This document shows, piece after piece, positions 54,718 to 64,000 of a stretch of DNA of 64,000 nt. Both the position numbers and the translations under genes were made by a program. The first letter of the stretch is position 1; the number at the start of each line of letters is the position of its first letter. The notes under the pieces are model-generated. The model saw nothing but the letters and a program-made list of their open reading frames with translations, had not been told where the DNA came from and did not search any database. The stretch comes from Lacibacter sediminis (lineage in GTDB: Bacteria > Bacteroidota > Bacteroidia > Chitinophagales > Chitinophagaceae): the NCBI RefSeq assembly GCF_014168535.1, contig NZ_CP060007.1, positions 1,364,001-1,428,000 on the forward strand, in the 5' to 3' direction.

Positions 54718-57700
54718 ATGAGAAAATTTGTAACAGTCTTAGTCCTGCTGTTAAGTTGTGGGCTGACCTTTGCCCAACAAAGGAGTGTAACTGGAAAAGT
54801 TACTTCTGAAGACGGTTCTCCACTTGCTGGAGCTACTGTCTCTGCGAAAGGTGGAAATGCTTCCACTACTACAGATGTAAGCGGTCGTTTTACCCTTTCT
54901 GTCGGTCCTAAAGTCAAAACTTTAATTTTCAGTTACGTAGGCTTAGCTACTACTGAAGTTGACATTGAGGGAGGGGAAGTGAATGTCTCCTTAAAAAACC
55001 AAAGTGCCGAGATCAGTGAAGTAATTGTTACGGGTGTTGCCGGCGCAACATCAAAAAAGAAGATGACAGTATCTGTAACCAAAGTAGGTGCAGAACAATT
55101 GCAAACTGTGCCTGCATCTTCTGCAGCCAATGCATTGGCTGGTAAAGTGGCGGGTTTAAAAACCTCATCAGTAAATGGTAACCCTGGACAGGGTGCTGAT
55201 TTGTTATTAAGAGGTGATAATAACCTGGGTACGAGTTCGGCTCCGCTCATTCTTGTAGATGGAGTAATCTTATCGGGTAGCTTGGCCGACATTAATATTG
55301 ACGACGTTGAATCAATGGAAGTGGTAAAGGGTGCTGCCGCAGCTGCAGCATATGGTTCCAGAGCTGGTAATGGTGTAATATCTGTTATTACGAAAAGAGG
55401 TAAAGGACTTGGCCTTAATAAGCCGGTTATTACTGTTAGAAATGAACTAGGTATGCAGGATCTGTCCCACTACCTGAAAACATCTGAGTCTCATTATTAT
55501 AGGTTAGCAACTGATTGGCAAACAGCTCAGGGAAAATATACCAAGTATGCCGGTGTTACATATCCTGCTAATTACATTGGTGCAGGTTTCGATCCAGGAA
55601 TCAGCGGTTCAAGAGGTATTGATGCTGATGGTTACATGGATAATCCATTTGGTGTTTATCGCAACCCTCAGGCTGAATTCTTCAGAACCGGGGTTAATTT
55701 GGTGAATTTTATTTCAGTAGCAAATCGTACAGAAAAGAACAACGTCTATCTTTCTTTTGAAAATAATAAACAGGAAGGTGTTGTTAAACTGACTGACGGT
55801 TATGAAAGACAAAACTTCCGGTTTAATATCGATCAGAACATTACTCCGTGGTTACGTTTCAGTGCATCTAACCTGTTTATCAACAGATCTTCAAGTACTG
55901 CAGGAGCAGCAAGTGGTTTGTTTTATAATATTGCCCGTATGGAAAAGGATGTTAATCTGGGTGCTCCAAACCCAGACGGACAGCCTTACTACTTACGCAT
56001 CAATAACTTTAATGCGGAAGTAACAAATCCTTTATATCCTCTGTACAAGCAAAAAAACAGCTCAAAATCACGCAGATGGGTGGCTAATTATAATGTCAAC
56101 ATTCGTTTTACACCATGGGCTGATTTGGATGTAATCCAAACAATGGAGACTGAGAATTTCAGATCTTCAAGTATCAATCCTCAGGATACCTGGACAAGAT
56201 CTGGCGGTACGGCTGCAACCATGGGTATGTCTTATACACAGGGTAGCATGTCTCAATCTACGAGCGAATCCAGAGTGAACAATACGCAAATCAATCTTAA
56301 CCTCGCACATAAATTTGGCAACTTCTCTACCAGAGGTAAATTGTCTTATCTATACGAAAACAGAAATTACGAAAGCAATTTCATTAGTGCTTCTCAGTTC
56401 AGAATTTCCGGGATAGAAAATTTCGAAAACTTTTCAAGCATCAACGATGCGTCATCTTATGTTGAAAGCGAAAAAGCCCAAAACTATTTTGCAATCTTAG
56501 GCATGGATTGGAAAGACAAGATCCTTTTTGATGGTATGTTCCGTTACGATGGTTCTTCATTATTTGGTTCTGAAGCACGTTGGAATCCTTATTACAGAGC
56601 ATCTGCTGGTTATCGTATCTCTGAAGATTTCAAAATCAAAGGAATTGACGAATTGAAAGTAAGAGTTGCGTACGGTACTGCTGGTATCCGTCCTGGTTTT
56701 GATTGGCAGTATGAAGTTTACAACCTTTCAAACGGTAATGCTGTAGCAAGCCAAAAAGGTAACAATTTGCTGAAGCCTTCAACAACTGAGGAAAAGGAAA
56801 TTGGATTAAACGTTGATTTCTTAAAGAAATTCAGCTTAGAGGTAACTTATGCTGAGTCTGTAACAAGAGATCAGTTCCTGAATGTTCCTTTAATTCCTTT
56901 CCTGAATGATGGTTTTAACAGTCAATGGCAAAATGCCGGTACAGTAAAATCTAATACACTTGAGTTAACATTTGGAGCGAACTGGATAAAGAAGAAAGAC
57001 TTCTCTTGGAAATCAACCGTTGTATTCTCAAGGGTGAAACAAAGAATTACAGAATTGCCAATTGCTCCATATTTAGCGAGTGGTCAGGATTTCAATGGTG
57101 ATCAGAATATCTTCTACGTTAAAGGAGGAGAAGTATATGGTGCAATCTATGGATACAGAATGGTACGTACATTAGAAGAAATGGCTACTCAGCTCCCGGC
57201 TGGTAAAACAATTTCTGACTACGTTATAAACAGTGAAGGATATGTAATTCCAAAAGGAACTGAAGGAACAACTTCTGAATTACCGATTAAGAGATTGAAT
57301 GCTGATGGCTCTTTGTGGTATGGTAAAATTGGAAATGGTAACCCTGATTTCGTTGCCGGTATTACTAATACATTAACTTACAAAGGTTTTCAGTTGTACA
57401 TTTTGTTAGATTGGAAGCAAGGTGGTGACATTTACAATGGTAAGGAACAACGCTTAGTGTTTAACTACATCAGTCAAAAACAGGATATGACGAATGTGCC
57501 TGCCGGTCAAAAGAAAGCCGCTGCATACTGGGGTACTGGTATGTATGATGCTAACAACGCAAATGCATATTGGGTTGAAGATGGCACTTATTTAAAGGTT
57601 CGTGAAATTGCGTTAGGTTATTCTGTACCTACTAAAGCATTAAGTGGAATTTTTAATGGCTTTGTTAAGGGAATCAATGCGAAGGTAATTGGCCGCAACC

Positions 57701-57825
57701 TGTTAACTTTTTCTAAGTATTCAGGTTACGATCCTGAAGTTGGTACGATCAGATTTCCTGTTGATGGAATCAGCGCCAACCCGATTTATCGTAATATAGC
57801 ATTTTCACTTCAGTTTAATTTTTAA
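54718..57825 (+). CDS. SusC/RagA-family TonB-linked outer-membrane protein
   Basis: A 1035-residue receptor. After the signal peptide (ending LTFAQQ) come a carboxypeptidase-regulatory-like domain (about 22-105), a short TonB-box-like linker (ISEVIVTG), the plug with LLRGDNNLG, ILVDGVILSG and the SusC signature IDDVESMEVVKGAAAAAAYG, and a barrel ending IAFSLQFNF. It imports large nutrients with its SusD lid. The pair has no glycoside hydrolase, peptidase, sulfatase or sensor nearby, so the substrate cannot be read from context. Starts with ATG after a good promoter. Confidence 0.95.
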   Translation: MRKFVTVLVLLLSCGLTFAQQRSVTGKVTSEDGSPLAGATVSAKGGNASTTTDVSGRFTLSVGPKVKTLIFSYVGLATTEVDIEGGEVNVSLKNQSAEISEVIVTGVAGATSKKKMTVSVTKVGAEQLQTVPASSAANALAGKVAGLKTSSVNGNPGQGADLLLRGDNNLGTSSAPLILVDGVILSGSLADINIDDVESMEVVKGAAAAAAYGSRAGNGVISVITKRGKGLGLNKPVITVRNELGMQDLSHYLKTSESHYYRLATDWQTAQGKYTKYAGVTYPANYIGAGFDPGISGSRGIDADGYMDNPFGVYRNPQAEFFRTGVNLVNFISVANRTEKNNVYLSFENNKQEGVVKLTDGYERQNFRFNIDQNITPWLRFSASNLFINRSSSTAGAASGLFYNIARMEKDVNLGAPNPDGQPYYLRINNFNAEVTNPLYPLYKQKNSSKSRRWVANYNVNIRFTPWADLDVIQTMETENFRSSSINPQDTWTRSGGTAATMGMSYTQGSMSQSTSESRVNNTQINLNLAHKFGNFSTRGKLSYLYENRNYESNFISASQFRISGIENFENFSSINDASSYVESEKAQNYFAILGMDWKDKILFDGMFRYDGSSLFGSEARWNPYYRASAGYRISEDFKIKGIDELKVRVAYGTAGIRPGFDWQYEVYNLSNGNAVASQKGNNLLKPSTTEEKEIGLNVDFLKKFSLEVTYAESVTRDQFLNVPLIPFLNDGFNSQWQNAGTVKSNTLELTFGANWIKKKDFSWKSTVVFSRVKQRITELPIAPYLASGQDFNGDQNIFYVKGGEVYGAIYGYRMVRTLEEMATQLPAGKTISDYVINSEGYVIPKGTEGTTSELPIKRLNADGSLWYGKIGNGNPDFVAGITNTLTYKGFQLYILLDWKQGGDIYNGKEQRLVFNYISQKQDMTNVPAGQKKAAAYWGTGMYDANNANAYWVEDGTYLKVREIALGYSVPTKALSGIFNGFVKGINAKVIGRNLLTFSKYSGYDPEVGTIRFPVDGISANPIYRNIAFSLQFNF

Positions 57826-57843
57826 TAACATAAACGTTTTTAT

Positions 57844-59337
57844 ATGAAAAAGATTAACAGATACCTATTTTTTACAGCCTTGCTGACTGTAGGTCTGGCA
57901 GGATGTAAAAAAGATTTGTTGGATGTTCCCAATGGAAACGATCCTGACTTTTTGAAAGTATACGCAAAAGGAGAGGATGTTGAAAATGTTGCAGCAGGTC
58001 TTTTTAACGCAGTGTTTCATGGTGAACATGATTTTACCGGTGTGCAAATGATGATGGCTGTAGCAGCAGACCATGCTACATGTTCATGGGGTAATGCAGG
58101 GATGAGAGATATGTCATGGGAGCCACGTAACAATGGTTGGAATAATTCACCCAGCTATGGTAATGGTGCGGTATTAAAGGCGACTTATGATAAGATGTAC
58201 TCAGCTATTTCAACTGCCAGCAAAGTAATAAAAGCAATCGATAACGGAGTTGATATTGGTGAAAACGGTGCTAATAATGCAAGGGCTATTGCTGCTGCAC
58301 GTTTTGTTCAAGGGTTGGCTTACGGCAATTTGGCTTTGTTGTTCGATAAAGCCCATGTTGTTGATGAAGCGACATCTGTTGAAGGCGTTCTTGAAACGGC
58401 AATTACTTACAAACAAGTTGCAACAGCAGCGCTTGGATATCTTGACAAAGCAATTACAGAAGCCAATGCAAATTTCACAATACCTGCAAGTTGGTTTGGT
58501 ACGCCAGCGGATATTTCAAGTGCAGATTTTAAGAAGATGTGTAACACCGCTGCCGCACGTATTCTTGCTTATCTTCCAAGGAATAAGACAGAATTAGCTG
58601 CTGTGGATTGGGCAAAAGTGAAGTCTTATGCAGACAATGGTATTACAGCAGATTGGAAAATTGTAATGGATGGCACAAGCACATGGTATTTTGAGGCTGG
58701 TGATTATCTTACATACCCAGGTTGGGGTCGTACGGATATGTATGTTGTAAACATGATGGATCCTACACAACCAAAACATTGGGACGATTCACCAACGTTC
58801 CCTCATCCGCCGGCATCAACCAACCCGGTTGACCAACGCTTGAATACAGATTTTGAATTTCTTGCTTCAAATGATTTTCTTGCTGCAAGGGGTTACTACC
58901 ATTTCTCTAACTATAGAAATAAGCGTTACGACGCTATTTATGTAGCAGCGATTGGCGAGAAAGCAGAAGTAATGAAAGCTGAAAATGATCTCCTCAAGGC
59001 TGAAGCCCGTGCTTATTCAGGTGATTTAGCTGGTGCTGCTGCAATCATTAATGCAGGAACACGTGTTACAAGAGGTGGCATGGCTCCTGTAGCTGCAGTA
59101 CTTGCTGATATTGTAAAGGCTATTCATCATGAAAGACATGTAGAGCTTTATACAACCGGTATGGGTATTCAGTTCTTCGAAATGCGCAAGTTGAATCTTC
59201 TTCAAAAAGGTACTCCTTTGCATTTCCCTATTCCTGCGAAGATATTGGAGCTATTCCGCTTATCACCTCCATTCTATACGTTTGGAACTGAGGCTAAAGC
59301 TGATGGTATTGGTACGTCAAATGCAGGTTGGAGATAA
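57844..59337 (+). CDS. SusD/RagB-family nutrient-binding outer-membrane lipoprotein
   Basis: A 497-residue lipoprotein: lipobox GLAGC (Cys21) followed by KKDLLD, as usual for the family. It has an alpha-helical TPR-like core with the SusD pattern (ARFVQGLAYGNLALLFD near 150-166, HERHVELYTTGMGIQFFEMRK near 425-445). The last ~40 residues are proline-rich and contain LHFPIPAKILEL. It forms the lid of the SusC channel encoded 18 bases upstream. A terminator follows the gene, so the operon has only these two members. Confidence 0.93.
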   Translation: MKKINRYLFFTALLTVGLAGCKKDLLDVPNGNDPDFLKVYAKGEDVENVAAGLFNAVFHGEHDFTGVQMMMAVAADHATCSWGNAGMRDMSWEPRNNGWNNSPSYGNGAVLKATYDKMYSAISTASKVIKAIDNGVDIGENGANNARAIAAARFVQGLAYGNLALLFDKAHVVDEATSVEGVLETAITYKQVATAALGYLDKAITEANANFTIPASWFGTPADISSADFKKMCNTAAARILAYLPRNKTELAAVDWAKVKSYADNGITADWKIVMDGTSTWYFEAGDYLTYPGWGRTDMYVVNMMDPTQPKHWDDSPTFPHPPASTNPVDQRLNTDFEFLASNDFLAARGYYHFSNYRNKRYDAIYVAAIGEKAEVMKAENDLLKAEARAYSGDLAGAAAIINAGTRVTRGGMAPVAAVLADIVKAIHHERHVELYTTGMGIQFFEMRKLNLLQKGTPLHFPIPAKILELFRLSPPFYTFGTEAKADGIGTSNAGWR

Positions 59338-59369
59338 AAGAAATATTCAATCAGTTAATGAAATACAAG

Positions 59370-59396
59370 GGCCACCTCAAAAGAGGTGGCCTTTTT
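59370..59396 (+). terminator. Intrinsic terminator after the SusC/SusD operon
   Basis: GGCCACCTC-AAAA-GAGGTGGCC followed by TTTTT: a perfect nine-pair stem. Confidence 0.9.
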
Positions 59397-59451
59397 CATT
59401 AATATTGCACCTCAATCTGTTAATTTTAGCACTCTAATATTCTTCTATATT

Positions 59452-60426
59452 ATGCCATCATTAGAAAACCGTCAGTTCATCGAAATCGAAAAGCCTATTA
59501 AGGACTTGGTTGATGAGCTAAAGGAATTGCGCCATAAGGCAGAAAAAAATCCGAAGATCGACTACTCGGCAACCATTCAGCAACTTGAGCAAAGCATCCT
59601 TGATAAACGTAATGAAATCACCCAGCATTTAACAAGCTGGCAAAAAGTGCAACTGAGCCGTCATCCCGACAGACCATATACATTAAAGTACATCGATAAG
59701 ATGTGTACGAATTTCGTGGAGTTATATGGCGACCGTGGTGTGAAAGATGATAAAGCAATGGTTGGCGGTTTTGCTCAATTGGAAGGGGAAACGGTCATGG
59801 TCATTGGTCAACAGAAAGGGATCAACACCAAAATGCGTCAGCTCAGAAACTTTGGTATGGCCAACCCCGAAGGTTATCGCAAAGCATTACGATTAATGAA
59901 ACTGGCGGAAAAATTCAATAAACCTGTTATTACATTAATTGATACGCCAGGTGCATTCCCCGGTCTTGAGGCTGAAGAGCGTGGACAAGGCGAAGCTATT
60001 GCCCGAAATATTTATGAAATGATCCGTTTGAAAGTGCCGGTCATTTGTGTGGTGATAGGCGAAGGTGCAAGCGGCGGGGCATTAGGTATTGGCGTGGGTG
60101 ATAAAGTATTGATGCTTGAAAATACATGGTACACGGTGATATCTCCTGAAAGTTGCAGTTCCATATTATGGCGCAGCTGGGACAAGAAAGAAGTAGCTGC
60201 TGAGCAATTGAAGCTTACTCCTGAACACATGTATAAATTTGGCATTGTGGATGGCATTGTGCCTGAACCCGCAGGCGGTGCTCATTGGGATTACGATGCT
60301 GCAGCACAAATGCTGAAAAAAGAGCTGATCCCGATTTTGCAGGAGTTGAAAACTAGAGCTCCTGAAGACCGCATCAACCAACGTATAGAGCGCTACAGCA
60401 AAATGGGCTTTTGGGATGAGCTGTAA
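59452..60426 (+). CDS. accA: Acetyl-CoA carboxylase carboxyltransferase subunit alpha
   Basis: A 324-residue subunit that, with AccD, transfers carboxyl from carboxybiotin to acetyl-CoA for fatty-acid synthesis. ATG 59452 is chosen because it gives the normal start [16 protein letters not shown]; the longer frame reads through the terminator region. The crotonase-like core shows [36 protein letters not shown] and the acyl-CoA region [18 protein letters not shown]. It is complete and of standard length (about 320). dapA follows after 49 bases. Confidence 0.96.
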   Translation: MPSLENRQFIEIEKPIKDLVDELKELRHKAEKNPKIDYSATIQQLEQSILDKRNEITQHLTSWQKVQLSRHPDRPYTLKYIDKMCTNFVELYGDRGVKDDKAMVGGFAQLEGETVMVIGQQKGINTKMRQLRNFGMANPEGYRKALRLMKLAEKFNKPVITLIDTPGAFPGLEAEERGQGEAIARNIYEMIRLKVPVICVVIGEGASGGALGIGVGDKVLMLENTWYTVISPESCSSILWRSWDKKEVAAEQLKLTPEHMYKFGIVDGIVPEPAGGAHWDYDAAAQMLKKELIPILQELKTRAPEDRINQRIERYSKMGFWDEL

Positions 60427-60475
60427 ACATAACATTGGACTTAAACATAACTATTAATATTTCTTTTAATCAACT

Positions 60476-61363
60476 ATGAGCTTCAGAGATCAACTGCGTG
60501 GAACCGGTGTGGCATTAGTTACTCCATTTAAAGACAACATGGAGATCGATTATCCAGCCCTTGAACGTGTTATTGATTTTGTGGTCGATAACGATGTAGA
60601 ATATGTTATTACTCTTGGAACAACAGGCGAAACGCCAACGCTGAGTAAAGAAGAAAAGATCGAACTGATCCTTTTTACTTACGAGAAAGTAGCTGATCGT
60701 GTTCCTGTTGTAGTAGGCATTGGAGGTAACAACACATTGTCGTTGATCAAAGATCTCGAAACGTTTCCCTTACAGAGGGCGGCAGCAGTTTTAAGTGCTA
60801 GTCCGTATTACAATAAACCATCGCAGGAAGGTATTTATCAGCATTACAAAGCATTGGCAGAAGTATCACCCAAGCCGATCATTTTGTACAATGTACCTGG
60901 TCGTACCGGTAGAAACATGACTGCTGCAACAACTTTGCGGTTGGCACATGATTTCAAAAATATCATTGGTATTAAAGAAGCAAGTGGCGATATGGCGCAG
61001 TCGATGCAAATACTCAAAGATAAACCTGCCGATTTCTTAGTAGTAAGTGGGGATGATAATTTAGCGATGCCACAGATAGCATGCGGAATGGATGGTGTTA
61101 TCAGCGTTGCTGCAAACTGTCTGCCGAAACAATTCAGTGAAATGGTGAGGCTGTCATTAAAAGGAAATTTTGCAGCAGCAAAATTGCTGAACGATCAGAT
61201 GCTTGAAGCTTATGATCTTTTGTTTGCTGAAAATAACCCTGCCGGTGTTAAAGCATTCATGACTGAATTGAATTTGCTCGAAAACAATCTGCGGTTACCT
61301 GTTGTTCCATTAAGTGAAGGTTTGCATGCATCAGTTAAAAACTACCTGCAACGTTTGGGCTAA
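60476..61363 (+). CDS. dapA: 4-hydroxy-tetrahydrodipicolinate synthase
   Basis: A 295-residue TIM-barrel aldolase condensing pyruvate with aspartate semialdehyde, the first step toward lysine and diaminopimelate. Signature elements are GTTGETPTLS (about 48-57), YNVPGRTGRNM with the catalytic tyrosine (about 137), and the Schiff-base lysine in GIKEASGD (near 164). VVSGDDNLAMPQIACG is also typical. It shares its substrate, aspartate semialdehyde, with the homoserine dehydrogenase at 16732. Close spacing after accA suggests co-transcription. Confidence 0.96.
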   Translation: MSFRDQLRGTGVALVTPFKDNMEIDYPALERVIDFVVDNDVEYVITLGTTGETPTLSKEEKIELILFTYEKVADRVPVVVGIGGNNTLSLIKDLETFPLQRAAAVLSASPYYNKPSQEGIYQHYKALAEVSPKPIILYNVPGRTGRNMTAATTLRLAHDFKNIIGIKEASGDMAQSMQILKDKPADFLVVSGDDNLAMPQIACGMDGVISVAANCLPKQFSEMVRLSLKGNFAAAKLLNDQMLEAYDLLFAENNPAGVKAFMTELNLLENNLRLPVVPLSEGLHASVKNYLQRLG

Positions 61364-61386
61364 GAAAACCTTCTTCTTATAACAAT

Positions 61387-62532
61387 ATGTACAACTATTG
61401 CTGCCGGTTTATTCTTTTATTGGTAACAGGTTTCTGTTGCTGCAGTTCATCCATTGCGCAGTTTACTGTTAAGTTTGAAATTGTTAATCAGCCAATAGCT
61501 CACAAAGCAGATACACTTTTTGTTGCAGGTAACTTTAACGGATGGAACCCCGGTTTGCCATCGTTTCAATTTTTTAAATCAGCCAACGGCAATTTAGTTT
61601 CTGAGATCAAAGCCGTATCAAAAGGCTTGCTTGAATACAAGATCACAAGAGGGAGCTGGGCAAAAGTAGAATGCGCAGCAAGTGGAGCATCTATTAATAA
61701 TCGTGTTGCAAAGATCAATTCCGATACAACATTAGCAATTCAGATAGAAGCATGGGCTGATGATATGCCCGGCCGTCCACCAGTTTCAACCCGCACCAAA
61801 AATGTGTTTGTGATGGACACGGCGTTTTTCATTCCTCAATTAAACAGAAAAAGAAGAGTGTGGGTTTATTTGCCTGCAGATTATGCGTTCAATAAAAAGG
61901 AATATCCTGTTTTGTATATGCACGATGGTCAGAATCTTTTTGATGCACTTACTGCTTCATTTGGAGAATGGGGAGTAGATGAAATGATGGACTCTGCAAG
62001 GCCAAGAAATCAATGTATTATTGTTGGTATCGATCACGGTGACAGTAAGCGGCTTACAGAGTATAATCCTTACTCATCAAGGTTTGGAGATGGTGAAGGC
62101 GATGCCTATGTCGATTTTCTTGCACAAACATTAAAGCCTTATGTCGACAAACGTTTTCGTACAAAACCTGAATCCGCAAACACATCAATCGCCGGCAGCT
62201 CTATGGGAGGACTGATCTCTTTTTATGCTGTATTGAAATATCCTGATGTATTTGGAAGGGCAGGTGTTTTTTCACCGGCATTCTGGATTGCTCCTGAAGT
62301 AATAACAAAAGTTGAAGAAGCATCTTCCATCAAGTCGCCTTTTTACTTTGTTTGTGGAGAACTGGAAGGAGAACAGATGACAAAAGACATGCAGCTTGTT
62401 TATCAACAAGTAAAAAAGAAAGGATCAACAAAATCAGTGTACCGGGTTGTTGCAAACGGGCAACATAATGAGCGTTTCTGGCAAAAAGAATTACCTGCCT
62501 TTTACGAATGGCTCAGTAATCAAACCAGATAA
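61387..62532 (+). CDS. Exported esterase with N-terminal carbohydrate-binding-like domain
   Basis: A 381-residue protein with a signal peptide. Cysteines at its end (FCCCSSS) make a lipoprotein possible, though no exact lipobox is clear. About residues 28-115 resemble a CBM48/AMPK glycogen-binding fold (LFVAGNFNGWNPGLP). From about 135 an esterase-D/enterochelin-esterase-type hydrolase follows, with VYLPADY, LYMHDGQNLFD, the nucleophile in GSSMGG (near Ser271) and the histidine in NGQHNERFW. It may cleave ferric-siderophore or sugar esters. It overlaps the convergent rnz gene by 13 bases. Confidence 0.87.
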   Translation: MYNYCCRFILLLVTGFCCCSSSIAQFTVKFEIVNQPIAHKADTLFVAGNFNGWNPGLPSFQFFKSANGNLVSEIKAVSKGLLEYKITRGSWAKVECAASGASINNRVAKINSDTTLAIQIEAWADDMPGRPPVSTRTKNVFVMDTAFFIPQLNRKRRVWVYLPADYAFNKKEYPVLYMHDGQNLFDALTASFGEWGVDEMMDSARPRNQCIIVGIDHGDSKRLTEYNPYSSRFGDGEGDAYVDFLAQTLKPYVDKRFRTKPESANTSIAGSSMGGLISFYAVLKYPDVFGRAGVFSPAFWIAPEVITKVEEASSIKSPFYFVCGELEGEQMTKDMQLVYQQVKKKGSTKSVYRVVANGQHNERFWQKELPAFYEWLSNQTR

Positions 62533-63422
62533 GTAACACCTTCTGTTGCCAGTTCAGTATTCGGGAAAACCTCTCTTGCTTCTGTTCCAAATTGCTCGAT
62601 CACTTCAAATTTTGCGGAGAAATGCCCGATCAATAATCTTCCAACATTTGCTTTTAATGCAATGGTAGCTGCCTGCTTACTGGTAGAATGAAAACGCTCG
62701 GTTGCTTTTTCAGTTAATGCAGCGGGGTAGGTGCTTTCATGATAGACCAGGTCAGCATGCTGAACAATTGGCACAAGAGCTTCATCATAAATTGTGTCGG
62801 CACAAAATGCATAACTTTTTGCTTTTACATTTTCATCTGTCAGCAGTTCGTTTTTGATGAATGCGCCATCGCCGGCAACATAATCTTCTCCTGCCTGAAG
62901 GCTTGCAAAAGCAGATGTAGGAATATCATAAAAAGATGTTTTCTCAATGTTGATCTTTCTGGGTTGTCGTTTTTCACGCACCAGAAAGCCCCAGCATTCA
63001 ATGCGGTGTTGCGTTGGAAAACATTCCACCGTGTAACTTTTTGACTCAAGCAGCAATCCTGCTTTTTCAATCGGGTGAAATGTAAAAGTGAATGGTAATG
63101 ATGTGTTTGAAATGCGGAACTGTAAATTAATTACCTCAATTAACTCTGGTGGACCATATACATGCAATGGTTGAATGCGGCCGAGTAAAGCAAAGCTGTT
63201 TAGCAAACCAATTAAACCAAAGTAATGATCTCCATGAAGGTGAGAAATAAAAATATGGTTGATACGGCTGCGTTTGATGCGGTAGTTGAGGATCTGAATC
63301 TGACTTCCTTCTCCACAATCAAACATCAGCAGATCATCGGCAGTAGTAATAATTTGAGCGGTAGGGTGTCTGCCAAACGCAGGTATAGCAGAGTTATTTC
63401 CAAGTATGGTTACAGCCAGCAT
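62520..63422 (-). CDS. rnz: Ribonuclease Z (tRNase Z)
   Basis: A 300-residue metallo-beta-lactamase-fold endonuclease that trims tRNA 3' ends. The zinc motif HLHGDH is at 61-66; FDCGEGSQIQI, LHVYGPPEL and the distal GHFSAKF and HEST motifs fit the long-arm RNase Z family. Length is normal. ATG 63422 is used. The gene is convergent with, and slightly overlaps, the esterase gene; the STAS gene lies upstream on the same strand at 50 bases. Confidence 0.95.
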   Translation of the reverse strand: MLAVTILGNNSAIPAFGRHPTAQIITTADDLLMFDCGEGSQIQILNYRIKRSRINHIFISHLHGDHYFGLIGLLNSFALLGRIQPLHVYGPPELIEVINLQFRISNTSLPFTFTFHPIEKAGLLLESKSYTVECFPTQHRIECWGFLVREKRQPRKINIEKTSFYDIPTSAFASLQAGEDYVAGDGAFIKNELLTDENVKAKSYAFCADTIYDEALVPIVQHADLVYHESTYPAALTEKATERFHSTSKQAATIALKANVGRLLIGHFSAKFEVIEQFGTEAREVFPNTELATEGVTYLV

Positions 63423-63472
63423 GAAGGCAATTGGTTTTAGTTGTTGGTGATGTTTTGTTTAAAGTAGGTTCT

Positions 63473-63847
63473 TTATTCGTCTTCAAAAAGTTCACGTTCA
63501 ATTTCTTCCATTTGCACAATATCCCATGCTTCGCTTTCTGTTGGTGTATAATTCAGCAGATCAAGAATTTCCACTTTGTCGAGAAATTCTTCCAGTTCAG
63601 GTTTCATTTCACAAATAACAAAGGATAATTCCAGGTCATAGAATTCCTGTTGACTATTTAAAATAATTTGAGCCACCTGTTCGTCAATATTTGTCACCTG
63701 GCTCAGGTTAAGGATCACATTTTTGACTTCCTTTTCACGGCAGGAAAGCAACAATTGGCTGATTTCGGCTGTCATATTTTCCGAAAGTGTGGTTTCCATG
63801 GGTGTCAGCACATGAAATTTTTCCTTGGTATCAATTTTGACATTCAT
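63473..63847 (-). CDS. STAS-domain protein (anti-anti-sigma-factor-like)
   Basis: A 124-residue protein of one STAS domain. The phosphorylatable-serine region is replaced by NLSQVTNIDEQVAQIIL (about 46-62): the usual DxS/T signature is not plain, as TNID stands where DSSG usually is. The C-terminal tail is very acidic (EEIERELFEDE). It could be a partner-switch regulator that cannot be phosphorylated, or a scaffold. It is probably co-transcribed with rnz. No kinase or sigma factor is nearby. Confidence 0.82.
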   Translation of the reverse strand: MNVKIDTKEKFHVLTPMETTLSENMTAEISQLLLSCREKEVKNVILNLSQVTNIDEQVAQIILNSQQEFYDLELSFVICEMKPELEEFLDKVEILDLLNYTPTESEAWDIVQMEEIERELFEDE

Positions 63848-63931
63848 AGTATTATTAACAGATAGTGTGTAACTTATAGTAAACTTCAGTCAAAATTATT
63901 CGTTATAATTGTAAAAACCGAATATCCATCT

Positions 63932-64000
63932 ATGGATCATAATTTTTCAACACAAGTAAAAGAAATCATTTCGTTCAGCAGGGAAGAAGCGTTGAGGCTT
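63932..64000 (+). CDS. clpC: ClpC-type ATP-dependent protease ATPase subunit, N-terminus (3' cut by window edge)
   Basis: ATG at 63932 and 23 codons to the window end. The visible residues (MDHNFSTQVKEIISFSREEA...) match the N-terminal repeat start of ClpC/ClpA ATPases (F-S-x-x-V-K-x-I-x-x-S-R-E-E-A-L-R-L). The rest lies outside the window, so the ATPase modules are not seen. Read divergently from the STAS gene across 84 bases. Confidence 0.8.
   Translation, partial: MDHNFSTQVKEIISFSREEALRL

Overview
The window looks like chromosome from a Bacteroidota member, most probably of the Chitinophagaceae or a close family. The signs are a SusC/SusD pair, a giant protein with a type IX secretion (gliding-motility type) C-terminal domain, many signal peptides ending in a 'xAQ' pattern, and promoters of the Bacteroidota form TTTG-N18..21-TAnnTTTG. 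Genes are dense and AT-leaning. No tRNA, rRNA, CRISPR array, transposase or phage gene was recognised.

Layout. 1-9.5 kb: end of dnaJ, aspS, small membrane proteins, a lipoprotein esterase, rarA, an M28 peptidase, a GNAT protein, an outer-membrane barrel and an overlooked 44-residue membrane peptide. 9.52-9.93 kb: three tandem copies of a ~110-nt element with paired ends and compensatory base changes, closed by a terminator; this looks like an array of structured small RNAs. 10-12.8 kb: uvrA on the minus strand. 13.6-32.5 kb: a nearly complete sulfur-assimilation island. It holds a SAM-I riboswitch, metY-metX-hom-cysH, cysD-cysN, siroheme methyltransferase, sulfite reductase flavoprotein and hemoprotein, a siroheme-synthase/TauE exporter fusion, a TonB receptor with a DUF2490 protein, and a MetZ-like sulfhydrylase. 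32.6-43.5 kb: mostly minus strand, with secreted and membrane hypotheticals, a short-chain dehydrogenase, two Gfo/Idh/MocA oxidoreductases, a glycerate kinase, a type IX cargo protein and a hydrolase. 43.6-51.6 kb: lnt, guaB, dprA, an OmpA/PorE-like protein, queE and folD, all minus. 51.7-64 kb: a barrel/HHH protein pair, SusC/SusD, accA, dapA, an esterase, rnz, a STAS protein and the start of clpC.

How the sulfur island works. CysDN activates sulfate to APS. CysH has the iron-sulfur ligands of APS reductases, and no APS kinase is present, so APS is probably reduced directly to sulfite. The CysJ/CysI-like pair makes sulfide using siroheme built by CobA and the fusion protein. MetX acetylates homoserine and MetY (or MetZ) adds sulfide. 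The fusion protein's TauE half could release excess sulfite. Control signals are layered: a SAM-I riboswitch with terminator; then, downstream of it, a second consensus promoter and a leader peptide with five near-consecutive Cys codons; another Cys-rich leader peptide in front of the TonB receptor; and a shared 21-bp operator (ACYCTAC-N7-GTAGRRT) in front of cysD, cobA and the TonB receptor. Together these suggest a cysteine-sensing regulon that includes uptake of an unknown sulfur compound. The strongest candidates for something undescribed are the structured RNA array at 9.5 kb and this cysteine-leader/operator regulon.
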